This document shows, piece by piece, positions 1 to 7,136 of a DNA stretch of 64,000 nucleotides. The DNA lies in contig NZ_AVPS01000004.1 of assembly GCF_000768345.1 (NCBI RefSeq), positions 186,001 to 250,000 on the forward strand. Reading direction: 5' to 3'. The notes under the pieces are model-generated. The model saw only the letters and a list, made by a program, of their open reading frames with translations. It was not told the DNA's origin and did not search any database. The translations under genes were made by a program, and so were the position numbers. Position 1 is the stretch's first letter, and each line of letters starts with the position of its first letter. The DNA comes from Lysobacter concretionis Ko07 = DSM 16239. Lineage in GTDB: Bacteria > Pseudomonadota > Gammaproteobacteria > Xanthomonadales > Xanthomonadaceae.

Positions 1-4
1 ACGG

Positions 5-574
5 ATGAAGTTGACGGTACCCACCATGCTGACCCTGCTGCGGATCGTGCTGATCCCGGTGCTGGTGTTGGTGTTCTATCTGCCATTCAAGGGTGCGAGC
101 GTGGCGGCCGCGGCGATTTTCGCGTTCGCTTCGTTCACCGACTGGGCGGACGGCTGGATCGCCCGCCGCTACAACCAGTTCTCCGCATTCGGTGCATTTC
201 TCGACCCCGTTGCCGACAAGCTGATGGTGGCCGTCGCGCTGATGCTGACCGTGCAGAAGCATCCGACCGTGTGGATGGCGCTGTGGGCGGCGGTGATCAT
301 CGGCCGCGAGATCGCGGTGTCCGCGCTGCGCGAATGGATGGCCGAGCTGGGCCAGCGGGCGAAGGTGAAAGTCGCCACCATCGGCAAGGTCAAGACGGTT
401 GTGCAGATGATCGCGTTGATCTTCCTGCTGTACCAGGCGCCGCTGTTCGGCCTGCCGATCTTCACCATCGGCGAATGGCTGCTGGCCGGGGCCGCGCTGC
501 TTACTCTGTGGTCGGGTTTCGCCTACCTGCGGGCCGCGTGGCCTTCGCTCAAGGCGGATGCAGAAAATAGTTGA
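5..574 (+). CDS. pgsA: CDP-diacylglycerol--glycerol-3-phosphate 3-phosphatidyltransferase
   Basis: This inner-membrane enzyme makes phosphatidylglycerophosphate, the committed step to phosphatidylglycerol and cardiolipin. The CDP-alcohol phosphotransferase signature is visible as DG-x2-AR-x8-G-x3-D-x3-D (residues about 45-67: DGWIARR, then GAFLDPVAD). Several hydrophobic segments span the 189 residues, which is the usual family length, and the N-terminus MKLTVPTMLTLLRIVL is the standard start. Its TGA stop lies inside the -35 box of the following tRNA promoter. It is chromosomal, upstream of the tRNA cluster. Confidence 0.95.
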   Translation: MKLTVPTMLTLLRIVLIPVLVLVFYLPFKGASVAAAAIFAFASFTDWADGWIARRYNQFSAFGAFLDPVADKLMVAVALMLTVQKHPTVWMALWAAVIIGREIAVSALREWMAELGQRAKVKVATIGKVKTVVQMIALIFLLYQAPLFGLPIFTIGEWLLAGAALLTLWSGFAYLRAAWPSLKADAENS

Positions 575-598
575 CACATTTTTTTTCGTGCCTACAAT
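571..598 (+). promoter_or_regulatory. Sigma70 promoter of the tRNA-Gly-Cys-Leu cluster
   Basis: A perfect TTGACA (571-576) and TACAAT (593-598) are separated by 16 bases, 15 bases before tRNA-Gly. The -35 box overlaps the pgsA stop codon. This is the only strong promoter seen before the three tRNA genes, so it may also supply read-through transcription into the left end of the ICE. Confidence 0.8.
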
Positions 599-612
599 GT
601 GCGGCTCAGTCA

Positions 613-688
<76 letters not shown>

Positions 689-726
689 GATCCACCACTT
701 CGGTTACGCCGGGGCGGGAACGAAAC

Positions 727-754
727 AAACCCCGTTCGCGGGGTTTTGTTTTAT
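727..754 (+). terminator. Rho-independent terminator-like hairpin after tRNA-Gly
   Basis: A perfect 8-bp stem AAACCCCG/CGGGGTTT (727-734/739-746) closed by a TTCG tetraloop and followed by a T-rich tail. It may terminate or act as a processing site, because tRNA-Cys and tRNA-Leu downstream have no obvious promoter of their own. Confidence 0.7.
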
Positions 755-813
755 CAGGCGGTTGCCTCGCGCAACCGTGGTCGCAGGCGGTATGCTTGCG
801 ACGCGCGTCATCC

Positions 814-887
814 GGCCGGGTGGCAGAGTGGTTATGCAGCGGACTGCAAATCCGCGTACGCCGGTTCAATTCCGACCTCGGCCTCCA
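814..887 (+). tRNA. tRNA-Cys(GCA)
   Basis: A 74-base cloverleaf with acceptor stem GGCCGGG/CTCGGCC, anticodon loop centred on GCA (ACTGCAAAT), T-loop GGTTCAATTCC and an encoded CCA. Confidence 0.95.
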
Positions 888-892
888 TATTG

Positions 893-920
893 AAACCGCG
901 CTCCGGCGCGGTTTTCTTTT
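893..920 (+). terminator. Terminator-like hairpin after tRNA-Cys
   Basis: Stem AAACCGCG/CGCGGTTT (893-900/907-914), a six-base loop and a T-rich tail to 920. It sits 15 bases before the tRNA-Leu 5' half. Confidence 0.65.
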
Positions 921-934
921 GTCGCGACCCATCC

Positions 935-975
935 GCCCGGATGGCGGAACTGGTAGACGCAACGGACTTAAAATC
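935..975 (+). pseudogene. 5' half of host tRNA-Leu(UAA), split by the ICE
   Basis: Bases 935-975 give the acceptor 5' strand GCCCGGA, the D arm (GGCGGAACTGGTAGACGC) and the anticodon stem-loop up to CTTAAAATC. The sequence then leaves the tRNA pattern (TGTTTTG instead of CGTCAG). The missing 46 bases are found 41 kb away, ending with CCA at 42048. Joining the two at the shared CTTAAAATC restores an 87-base tRNA-Leu with a fully paired acceptor stem (GCCCGGA/TCCGGGC). This half alone cannot make a tRNA. Confidence 0.92.
967..975 (+). other. attL core of the ICE
   Basis: CTTAAAATC, the sequence shared by both tRNA-Leu halves, covers the tRNA anticodon loop. On the left it sits in an inverted repeat, GGACTT (964-969) and AAGTCC (985-990), that could be an integrase core-binding pair. 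Confidence 0.8.
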
Positions 976-1077
976 TGTTTTGTCAAGTCCTTTCTGCTAG
1001 AACTACCGAGCCAGAAGGTCAATAGTGACAACGGTTTGCGGGCATCCGAGCTGTAGCTTTGCAGCTAGGCTTGACGG

Positions 1078-1099
1078 CCAGGGGCCAGCTAGGCGCCAG
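1078..1099 (+). repeat. Left copy of a 22-bp ICE terminal direct repeat
   Basis: The stretch reads CCAGGGGCC-A-GCTAGG-C-GCCAG. The right copy at 41843-41864 differs at two positions (G and A). Both lie in the non-coding ends of the ICE, 102 and 129 bases inside the att cores, which fits arm-type integrase binding sites. Confidence 0.65.
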
Positions 1100-1137
1100 T
1101 AGATGGAGGTAGGTGTTTTCAGTGCGTTGAGCACTAC

Positions 1138-1455
1138 GCCCGAGTGGTGAAATCGGTAGACACAAGGGACTTGAACAATTTGAGCCTTCGGGGGGAAACG
1201 CCCGAAGTGAAGCCCGTCAAAGTCGGCGAACGCCCTGGATGCTTTTGCATCCGAGCCAACGCCGAGCCAAGCCCAAGCTACAGCTTGGGAAGGTGTAGAG
1301 AGCAGACGGCGGGCACCTACGGCCGCAAGGCTATGGTGAAGGCGTGCTCCAGACCACGAACGCCCTGCGTTTGAGCAGGGCGGCGGCGAAAGTCGAAGTG
1401 GTAAGAAAATCCCTCGCCGAAAGGCGTGCCGGTTCGATTCCGGCCTCGGGCACCA
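1138..1455 (+). tRNA. ICE-borne tRNA-Leu(UAA) interrupted by a group I intron
   Basis: Exon 1 is 1138-1172 (35 bases) and exon 2 is 1406-1455 (50 bases). Spliced together they give an 85-base class II tRNA: acceptor stem GCCCGAG/CTCGGGC, D arm with GGTAGAC, anticodon stem AGGGA/TCCCT around the loop CTTAAAA (anticodon UAA), a long variable arm CGCC-GAAA-GGCG, T-loop GGTTCGATTCC and an encoded CCA. It lies inside the ICE, 162 bases from the attL core and before the DUF2274-trbI operon. Because the ICE destroys the host tRNA-Leu(UAA), this copy probably replaces it (inference). Its sequence differs from the host gene outside the conserved positions, so it is not a simple duplicate. Confidence 0.93.
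1173..1405 (+). ncRNA. Group I self-splicing intron in the tRNA-Leu anticodon loop
   Basis: The 233-base intron starts after U34 and ends with the terminal G at 1405. Visible elements: P1 pairing exon CTT (1170-1172) with GAG (1182-1184), giving the U-G at the splice site; P2 CTTCGGG/CCCGAAG (1186-1192/1201-1207); P5 GGATGC/GCATCC (1237-1242/1247-1252); P6 CCCAAGC/GCTTGGG (1272-1278/1283-1289); P8 CACC/GGTG with a GCAA tetraloop (1314-1338); P9 GCCCTGC/GCAGGGC (1362-1368/1375-1381). The core strings AACGCCGAGCCAAG and AAGGTGTAGAGA resemble the subgroup IC3 introns of Azoarcus tRNA-Ile and cyanobacterial tRNA-Leu(UAA). There is no homing endonuclease ORF. The insertion point is the same as in cyanobacterial tRNA-Leu(UAA). 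Confidence 0.9.
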
Positions 1456-1460
1456 ATCCA

Positions 1461-1494
1461 GAGCCGCCCCTGTTCACGCAGGGGCGGCTTTTCC
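1461..1494. terminator. Terminator between the intron tRNA and the trb operon end
   Basis: Stem AGCCGCCCCTG/CAGGGGCGGCT (1462-1472/1479-1489), a six-base loop and a T tail on the plus strand. It begins six bases after the tRNA CCA. The stop codon of the convergent DUF2274 gene lies in its loop. Confidence 0.75.
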
Positions 1495-1716
1495 GTTCTT
1501 GGGCTGTGTGCGCTTGAATCCCCGATCCCCCGCCATAAACGCCTCCAGCATGTGCGGGATCAACTTCTCTGCATCGACCGCCTCGCCATACGCCTGCGCG
1601 TGCAGCGCGGCGTAGCGGTCGAGGTCGGCTTTCAAGCTGGCCGGGCAGGCAAAGGTCAGTTTGACGCTTTCGGTCTTGGGCAGCGGCCCGAGCCGCAGCT
1701 TCTTGGTCGTGCTCAT
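1474..1716 (-). CDS. DUF2274 family protein, last gene of the trb operon
   Basis: An 80-residue protein (MSTTKKLRLGPLPKTESVKLTF...) matching by sequence pattern and position the DUF2274 proteins found directly downstream of trbI in Tn4371-like elements. The KLTF segment followed by helical residues (ASLKADLDRYAALHAQAYGE) resembles a small ribbon-helix-helix DNA-binding fold, but no function is established. Its start overlaps the trbI stop by ATGA, so it is translationally coupled to the operon. Confidence 0.8.
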   Translation of the reverse strand: MSTTKKLRLGPLPKTESVKLTFACPASLKADLDRYAALHAQAYGEAVDAEKLIPHMLEAFMAGDRGFKRTQPKNGKAAPA

Positions 1717-2987
1717 TGCGAAGCTCCCCGATTGAAGAACAGCGGCTGGTACGGCCGCAGCACCAGATCCCGGTTGACGATGATTCGCACGGGCAGGCCA
1801 GGCCGCTCGGTCAGCGTCGGCTGGATGTTCATGTTGCGTCGGGTGATCTCCTGGCCGACCTGATTGATGCTGTCCTGGGCGCTGTCACGCCCGGCGATGA
1901 CGATGCGGTTGCCGTCTTGGCGGTTCTCCGGCGCGGCCAGTTCTGCGCCGACGCCCAGCAGCGTCGTCAGCACCGCGCCCGCGACGATGCGCTTCCAGTG
2001 CCAGTCCACATCGTCTTCCAAGCCGGCGTAGCCGGCTGGATCGGTGCCCACAAGGTTGTCGAGCGTCAGCGAAGACGTGTCCGGCAGGATGACCCGGTTC
2101 CACACCACCTGCACACGGCTCTGCCCGTAGCTGACCTGGCTGTTGTAGCGCCCAAGGATGCGCGATCCCTGCGGGATCAGCAGGAACTTGCCAGTTGCCG
2201 TGTCAAAAACCGGCTCCGTCACCGTGGCGATCACGTCGCCCGGCAAGTCCGACTTGATGCCCGTCACCAGCGCGCCCGCGATCACGGTTCCGGCCATCAC
2301 CTGATAGGGCGACGCCGGCAGCGCCAGATTGCCGGAATTGCGGGTTTCCGTAGAGCCGGCTTTCAGGAACGCCTCTTTCTGGTCTTGCCGGTTCTGTACG
2401 GCGGTCGGGTCGGCAGGCTGCGTCGCCACCGATGCCGGCCCGGCCGCGAGTGGGTCGAAGGCCGCGAGCGCGCTTGCACCACCAGGCGCACCCGGTGTCG
2501 CCTGCGCCACGGTCGCGGCGGCTTGGCCTTGGCCGCCCGAGCGGAAGAACACCGACGAAGCCGCAGCGGCTTCCGCCTCCTTGCGCAAGGCATCGTTGGG
2601 GTCGTGGCCGGGGGCCGCGTAAGCGGCCACGGCCGGCTGCTGCGAGTTCACGATGGCAGGGCCGAGGTCGCCCGGCAGCGGCGGCCCCAGCTCGGGCACC
2701 TTCGGCGGCAGCTTCGAGTAGTCGGCCGGCAGACCATCCAGCCCTTCGGACTTCGAGACGCGATCGACGTTGTATAGCTCGGTCTGCTCGTCGGCGCTGC
2801 GCCGCTGCGGTTGCAGCGACCAGATCGTGGCCCCGAGCACGGCGACCGAAAGGCCGCCGACGAGGATGGCCAGCGTGCGCCGGTTCAGGCGAGTGACCGG
2901 ACGCGGCTGGGCGCGCAGCGCCACCGCTTCCGGCGCGACCTTGCCTGCCTGCGGCATGGCGAGGTCGGGGGTGTCGTCCTGGCTCAT
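1713..2987 (-). CDS. trbI: Conjugal transfer protein TrbI (VirB10-like)
   Basis: TrbI spans the periplasm and links the inner-membrane ATPases to the outer-membrane core of the mating-pair type IV secretion system. The 424-residue protein has a short cytoplasmic N-terminus, one membrane helix (about residues 38-57, LAILVGGLSVAVLGATIW), a proline-rich linker and a C-terminal beta domain (AGTVIAGALVTGIKSDLPGDVIA, then the LVGTDPAGYAGLEDDVDWHW region) typical of VirB10/TrbI. It starts 3 bases after the trbG stop, and its stop overlaps the DUF2274 start. Confidence 0.93.
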   Translation of the reverse strand: MSQDDTPDLAMPQAGKVAPEAVALRAQPRPVTRLNRRTLAILVGGLSVAVLGATIWSLQPQRRSADEQTELYNVDRVSKSEGLDGLPADYSKLPPKVPELGPPLPGDLGPAIVNSQQPAVAAYAAPGHDPNDALRKEAEAAAASSVFFRSGGQGQAAATVAQATPGAPGGASALAAFDPLAAGPASVATQPADPTAVQNRQDQKEAFLKAGSTETRNSGNLALPASPYQVMAGTVIAGALVTGIKSDLPGDVIATVTEPVFDTATGKFLLIPQGSRILGRYNSQVSYGQSRVQVVWNRVILPDTSSLTLDNLVGTDPAGYAGLEDDVDWHWKRIVAGAVLTTLLGVGAELAAPENRQDGNRIVIAGRDSAQDSINQVGQEITRRNMNIQPTLTERPGLPVRIIVNRDLVLRPYQPLFFNRGASQ

Positions 2988-2989
2988 GG

Positions 2990-3982
2990 TCAGTTCCTCC
3001 GCGCAACGCCGTCCGTGCGCTCAATTCGCACCACGTCGCCCTTGTCCCCGCCCAGGCGCAGTTCGGCGGCACCGAACAGCCGATCCACGATGTAGTACGG
3101 CGAGCGGAAGCGGTAGTTGACCAGTTGCCCGTCGCCTTCCGGCCCGATCACGAACAGCGGCGGCAGCTCGCCTTGCGCGATGCCGGCGGGGAACTGGATA
3201 TAGACCTTCTGCCCGTCGTCGAATGCGCGCAGCGGCTTCCACGGCGGGTTGCTACCGCTGACCGCGTAGCGGAAGCGCAGGTTCTCCAGCGACAAGCCGG
3301 AGTCCACCGGCGCGGCGGCGCTGGCCGCCTGCGCCTGGCGCTGCAAGGCCAGCATCCGGTCACGCGGATACTCCCAAGAAGCCGACGCCATCCATGTCTT
3401 TTCCGTCGAAGCCAACTCCAGCAGGTATGTCCTGCGGTTGGTGGTGATGACGAGATTGGTCTTGAGGCCCGAGCGGATCGGCTTGACCAGCACATTGACG
3501 CGCAGGTCAGCACCGCTGCCGCTCGACGTATCGCCCACGATCCAGCGCACGGTATCACCAGCGGCCACCGTCACCAGCTCCTCGCCCGGCTGGAGCGAAA
3601 TCACGGTCACGCGGCCCACGGCTGCATAGACTTGGTAGAGCGCGCCATCGGTGAACGGCCACACCTGAATTGCGTTGACGTATCCCTCGCGCGTGGGTGC
3701 GACGCGCGCCTCGGCATTGGCCCGAGAGACGCGCACCTTCTCGTCGGCTGGCTCCGGCGTGGGCTTGGCGTCCTCGGCTTCGGGCAATGGCTTCAACTGC
3801 GCCGGCATCGGCAGCACCTCGGGCACCGCCACCACCTCCACCGGCGCGGGTGGCTCGGGTAGCGGCTGGGCCTGCACTGGCTCATCGAGCGAGATGGTCG
3901 GCGGTGGCTTGCCCTGCGTGGCGCAGCCCGCCAGGGCAAGCAAGATCACCGGCAAGGCGGATTTACGGAAAAGATCATTCAT
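2990..3982 (-). CDS. trbG: Conjugal transfer lipoprotein TrbG (VirB9-like)
   Basis: TrbG forms the outer-membrane core of the secretion channel with TrbI. The start at 3982 is chosen because it overlaps the trbF stop by ATGA and opens with a signal sequence ending in the lipobox LALAGC (residues about 15-20, cysteine acylated). A proline-rich segment follows (about 30-80), then the VirB9/CagX domain (SRANAEARVAPTREGYVNAIQVWPF onward; C-terminal YYIVDRLFGAAELRLG). The product is 330 residues. The open frame continues far upstream of this start, but that part is read through trbF in another frame and is not coding. Confidence 0.92.
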   Translation of the reverse strand: MNDLFRKSALPVILLALAGCATQGKPPPTISLDEPVQAQPLPEPPAPVEVVAVPEVLPMPAQLKPLPEAEDAKPTPEPADEKVRVSRANAEARVAPTREGYVNAIQVWPFTDGALYQVYAAVGRVTVISLQPGEELVTVAAGDTVRWIVGDTSSGSGADLRVNVLVKPIRSGLKTNLVITTNRRTYLLELASTEKTWMASASWEYPRDRMLALQRQAQAASAAAPVDSGLSLENLRFRYAVSGSNPPWKPLRAFDDGQKVYIQFPAGIAQGELPPLFVIGPEGDGQLVNYRFRSPYYIVDRLFGAAELRLGGDKGDVVRIERTDGVARRN

Positions 3983-4683
3983 GGCTTGGCTCCTTCGGAA
4001 GAATCCAGTTCGCGGCTCCACGACAGGCCGTTGACGTAGATGCCCAGGGGGTTCTTGCGCAGGCGTTCTTCGGTGCGCGGCGGCTGGAGCACGATGGACA
4101 CCACGGCCGTCCACCGCTCCAAGCCCGCCGCGGCGCCGTTGACGTAGCGGCGTTCCGTCCAGCGCACGTTGAAAGACGTGTCGCTGGCGCGCACGACGCT
4201 GGTGATCTGCACCGTCACCGACTCCTTGCCGATGCGCGCGAACGGGTCGTTGACCCGTGCGTAGTCGTTGAGCACGGCCGCGCCCTTGTCGGTCGTGTAG
4301 TCGTAGGCGTCCAGCCAGTTCTGGCGGACGACGATGGGGTCGATAGACAGCGAGCGCACCAGCGTCACGAAGCGCGCGATGTGGTGCGCGGTCTGCGCAT
4401 CGTTGGGCCGGTATGGCGTGGCGGCTTCGCCCACGGCGCGTACCTGGCCCGCGTTGTCCACCTCCACGACGTAGGGCGTCACGATGGATTGCGCCGAGCG
4501 CCACACCAGGCCGCCGGCCATCAGCAGCGCAAGCGTCAGGCAGCCGAAGGCCATCAGGCGCCAGTTCTTCGCCTGCACGCGCGGCGAGCCGATGCGCTCG
4601 TCCCACACCTGGCCGGCAGCTTGGTACGGCGTGGCAGGCTGCGGCGTGTCGGCGTAGCGCACCTGCGGTTTCTTGAATCGCAT
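3979..4683 (-). CDS. trbF: Conjugal transfer protein TrbF (VirB8-like)
   Basis: TrbF is an inner-membrane assembly factor of the type IV secretion system with a periplasmic NTF2-like domain. The 234-residue protein shows a cytoplasmic N-terminus (RFKKPQVRYADTPQPATPYQAA), one membrane helix at about 47-65 (LMAFGCLTLALLMAGGLVW) and a periplasmic domain with VTVQITSVVRASDTSFNVRWTE and a C-terminal NPLGIYVNGLSWSREL, both typical of the family. Its stop overlaps the trbG start by ATGA. Confidence 0.93.
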   Translation of the reverse strand: MRFKKPQVRYADTPQPATPYQAAGQVWDERIGSPRVQAKNWRLMAFGCLTLALLMAGGLVWRSAQSIVTPYVVEVDNAGQVRAVGEAATPYRPNDAQTAHHIARFVTLVRSLSIDPIVVRQNWLDAYDYTTDKGAAVLNDYARVNDPFARIGKESVTVQITSVVRASDTSFNVRWTERRYVNGAAAGLERWTAVVSIVLQPPRTEERLRKNPLGIYVNGLSWSRELDSSEGAKP

Positions 4684-4695
4684 GGTCAGTTCTCC

Positions 4696-6081
4696 TTATG
4701 AATCGGAATCGCGCAGGCTCGGCCCCTGGCCGGAGCCGCCGCCATCGCCACCGCGCAGTGCGTGGGCGGTGGTGGTCGCGGCGTGGGTGAGTTGCTGGCG
4801 GCGATGCAGGCGCTTGGCCCAAGCGGGCTGTTCCTGTGTCTGCGCCGTAGCGGCGCCGGATGCGGCCTCGCCTGCGGCACCCTGACCGGATGCCGCGCCC
4901 GCGCCGCCATCGGCAGCAGCGCCATTCCAGCCAGCGCGGAAGGGAGCGGCCATGCGTTGCCCGGCAGCGGAAGCGCGGGATGCAGCGCCTCGCCCGGCTG
5001 CCTGCGCGCCGGTCTTGGCGACGTTGCCCAGGCCCGCCATCGCGCCCTTCGCGCCGCCGCCAGCGGCGGCGGAACCGGCCTGGAACGCCGACTTCGCACT
5101 GCTGGCCGCCGACGTGGCGGCGCGCGCACCGCTACCGGCCAGCTTGGCGGCAGCCGGGGCCATGCGCGCACCAGCAGCCACGGCGCCACCCACGCCCGTC
5201 GCGGCGGCGCCGATGGCGACGGCCGTGCCGGCAGCGCCGACAGCAGCACCGGCCATTGCGCCAGCGCCGAGCTGCGGCGCACCGGAGACGAGGCCCGTGG
5301 CGATGCCGGGGCCGAAGATCCCGAGCGCCAGCAAGGTGAGCGAGGCCAGCATGATGACCAGCGCGTGGTCGATGGACGGCTCGGCGGGATGGACTTGGAA
5401 CTGAGCGAACAAGCCCGAGCCGATACCGACGATCACGGCCAGCACCAGAACCTTGACGCCGGAGGCCACCACGTTGCCCAAGACCTTTTCGGCGAGGAAC
5501 GCGGTCTTGTTCCAGAGCGCGAATGGCACCAGCACGAATCCGGCGAGCGTGGTCAGCTTGAACTCGATCAGCGTGATGAACAGTTGGATCGCCAGCACGA
5601 AGAAGCACAAGACCACGACCAGCCACGCGAGGAACATCACCACGATGGGGTCGAGGTTCACGAACACTTCGGGAAAGCCCGCCATCTCGCCGATCTGCTC
5701 CAGAATCGGCGCCCCGGCGTCGATGCCGGTTTTCGCCAACCGGCCAGGCTGCAAGAAGTTCTCCATCGTGATGGCCGAGCCGGTGGCGGTGATGCCCAAT
5801 CCCGCAAACGAGCGGAACACGATGCTGGCCAGCCAGTTGAAGTTATTGATGATGTAGGCGAAGGCGCCGACGTAGAGCACCTTGCGCAGCAGCTTGGCGA
5901 TCACGTCCTCGCCCTGGCCGGTGGCATGGCTCATGGCCCAATACAGGCCGGCGATCGTCATGTCGATGACGATCAGCGTGGCCGTGAGGAACGCCACTTC
6001 GCCCCGCAGCAGCCCGAAACCCGAGTCGATATAAGCGGCAAAGGTGTTGAGGAATTGGTCGATGATGGTCACGTCATTCAT
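4696..6081 (-). CDS. trbL: Conjugal transfer protein TrbL (VirB6-like)
   Basis: TrbL is the polytopic inner-membrane channel component of the mating-pair system. The first about 290 of 461 residues carry at least five hydrophobic segments (for example VAFLTATLIVIDMTIAGLYWAM and IVVMFLAWLVVVLCFFVLAIQLF). The remaining third is an alanine/glycine-rich soluble tail (AAGGGAKGAMAGLGNVAK and similar), which is variable in this family. The start overlaps the stop of the upstream lipoprotein gene by ATGA. The tail produces long shadow frames on the plus strand. Confidence 0.92.
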   Translation of the reverse strand: MNDVTIIDQFLNTFAAYIDSGFGLLRGEVAFLTATLIVIDMTIAGLYWAMSHATGQGEDVIAKLLRKVLYVGAFAYIINNFNWLASIVFRSFAGLGITATGSAITMENFLQPGRLAKTGIDAGAPILEQIGEMAGFPEVFVNLDPIVVMFLAWLVVVLCFFVLAIQLFITLIEFKLTTLAGFVLVPFALWNKTAFLAEKVLGNVVASGVKVLVLAVIVGIGSGLFAQFQVHPAEPSIDHALVIMLASLTLLALGIFGPGIATGLVSGAPQLGAGAMAGAAVGAAGTAVAIGAAATGVGGAVAAGARMAPAAAKLAGSGARAATSAASSAKSAFQAGSAAAGGGAKGAMAGLGNVAKTGAQAAGRGAASRASAAGQRMAAPFRAGWNGAAADGGAGAASGQGAAGEAASGAATAQTQEQPAWAKRLHRRQQLTHAATTTAHALRGGDGGGSGQGPSLRDSDS

Positions 6082-6398
6082 GGCGTGTCCTCCGGTTCGG
6101 CGGGAACGGCCGGCGCCATGCCATCGGCCGGTTCCTCGAAGCTCGGCGGGATCGGCGGCAGGTCGGCCAGCGTCTGGTATTCATCCGGCCCGGCCTGGCC
6201 GGAGAAGAAGCGCCGCCGGAAGGCTTCGGCGGCGACACGGCAAGCGTCCTCGCCCGTGGCCTGCCGGTCGGCCGCGCATTGCGCGCGCAATGCCTTCAGC
6301 CGCACGGGATCGGCGGCCAAGGCATCGGCAAGGTGGTCGGCCGGCTGCTCGCCGCAAGCGGCCAGCAGCGCGACACACAGGACGAGGACGCATCGCAT
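6078..6398 (-). CDS. trbK: TrbK-like entry-exclusion lipoprotein
   Basis: The 106-residue product has a signal peptide ending in the lipobox LLAAC (Cys at about 15), then a short helical domain with LKALRAQCAADR and CRVAAEAFRRRF, and a proline-rich tail. Position between trbJ and trbL is that of trbK, whose product blocks entry of a second identical element into the cell. The same helical signature (L-K-x-L-R-x-Q-C-x-x-D-R ... C-x-x-x-A-E-A-x-R-x-R-F) occurs in a second lipoprotein of this ICE encoded at 14010-14288. Function is assigned by position and family. Confidence 0.75.
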   Translation of the reverse strand: MRCVLVLCVALLAACGEQPADHLADALAADPVRLKALRAQCAADRQATGEDACRVAAEAFRRRFFSGQAGPDEYQTLADLPPIPPSFEEPADGMAPAVPAEPEDTP

Positions 6399-6410
6399 GG
6401 CGGCCTCCCG

Positions 6411-7136
6411 TCAGTTGCCGTAGAAGTTCACGGACTGCGGCGTGTACGGCGTGCCGTCGCCCAGGAAGCGCCGCCGCACCTCGCGGGCGCGCTCCGTGGC
6501 TGCCGCCTGCCGCGCCAGTTCCAGCGACGCCGCCCGGTCTTGCGTGATCTGGAGCCGCTGCGACTGGATCGACTGCTTGGCCTGCAAGGCCAGCAACTGA
6601 TTCATGGCCTGCATCGCCTGCAACGCACCTTCGGCCGACTGGCTCTTGCCCACGAGGTCGGCCAGCACGCTTTCGTCTTCGCCCAGGTTCTGCGACACCT
6701 GCGCCTGCATCTGCATGGTGGTCTGCAAGCCGTTGAGCGTGTTCCGCCAACGCTCCTGCGCGTCGCGGTACATCTGGTCGCCGCTGACGGTGGCGGCGTA
6801 CTGTTCGGGATACAGGCGCGCGAGCTCCCGATCCAGATTCGTCACGTCGTAGGCCAAGCCCCTGGCCTGGGCGATCAGCCGTTCGGTTGTCGCCAGATTG
6901 GCGCGCAACTGGTTCACCACGCTGGACGGCAGGCTGGCGAGGTTGCGGGCCTGGTTCATCAGCATCTGCGCTTCGTTCTGAAGCTGCTGGATCTGGTTGT
7001 TGATCTGCTCCAGCGTGCGGATCGCGGTCAGCGTGTTCTGCACGAGGTTCGTCGGATCGACCACGACCCATTGCGCATGGGCGGTGGCAGTGCAAAGCAT
7101 GGCCGCAATGGCGGCGGCGATAAGGCGCTTTTTCAT
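6411..7136 (-). CDS. trbJ: Conjugal transfer protein TrbJ (VirB5-like)
   Basis: TrbJ is a periplasmic, probably pilus-associated component. The 241-residue protein has a clear signal peptide (MKKRLIAAAIAAMLCTATAHA, cleaved before QWVVVDP) and a long alpha-helical body (EQINNQIQQLQNEAQMLMNQARNLA), as in the family. Its last residues, RRRFLGDGTPYTPQ, are nearly repeated at the C-terminus of the lipoprotein at 14010-14288. The start overlaps the trbE stop by ATGA. Confidence 0.93.
   Translation of the reverse strand: MKKRLIAAAIAAMLCTATAHAQWVVVDPTNLVQNTLTAIRTLEQINNQIQQLQNEAQMLMNQARNLASLPSSVVNQLRANLATTERLIAQARGLAYDVTNLDRELARLYPEQYAATVSGDQMYRDAQERWRNTLNGLQTTMQMQAQVSQNLGEDESVLADLVGKSQSAEGALQAMQAMNQLLALQAKQSIQSQRLQITQDRAASLELARQAAATERAREVRRRFLGDGTPYTPQSVNFYGN

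Noticed and set aside
4762-6423. 553-codon open frame on the plus strand opposite trbL
   Set aside because: It mirrors the GC-rich, alanine/glycine-rich trbL tail; no domain or start signal supports it.
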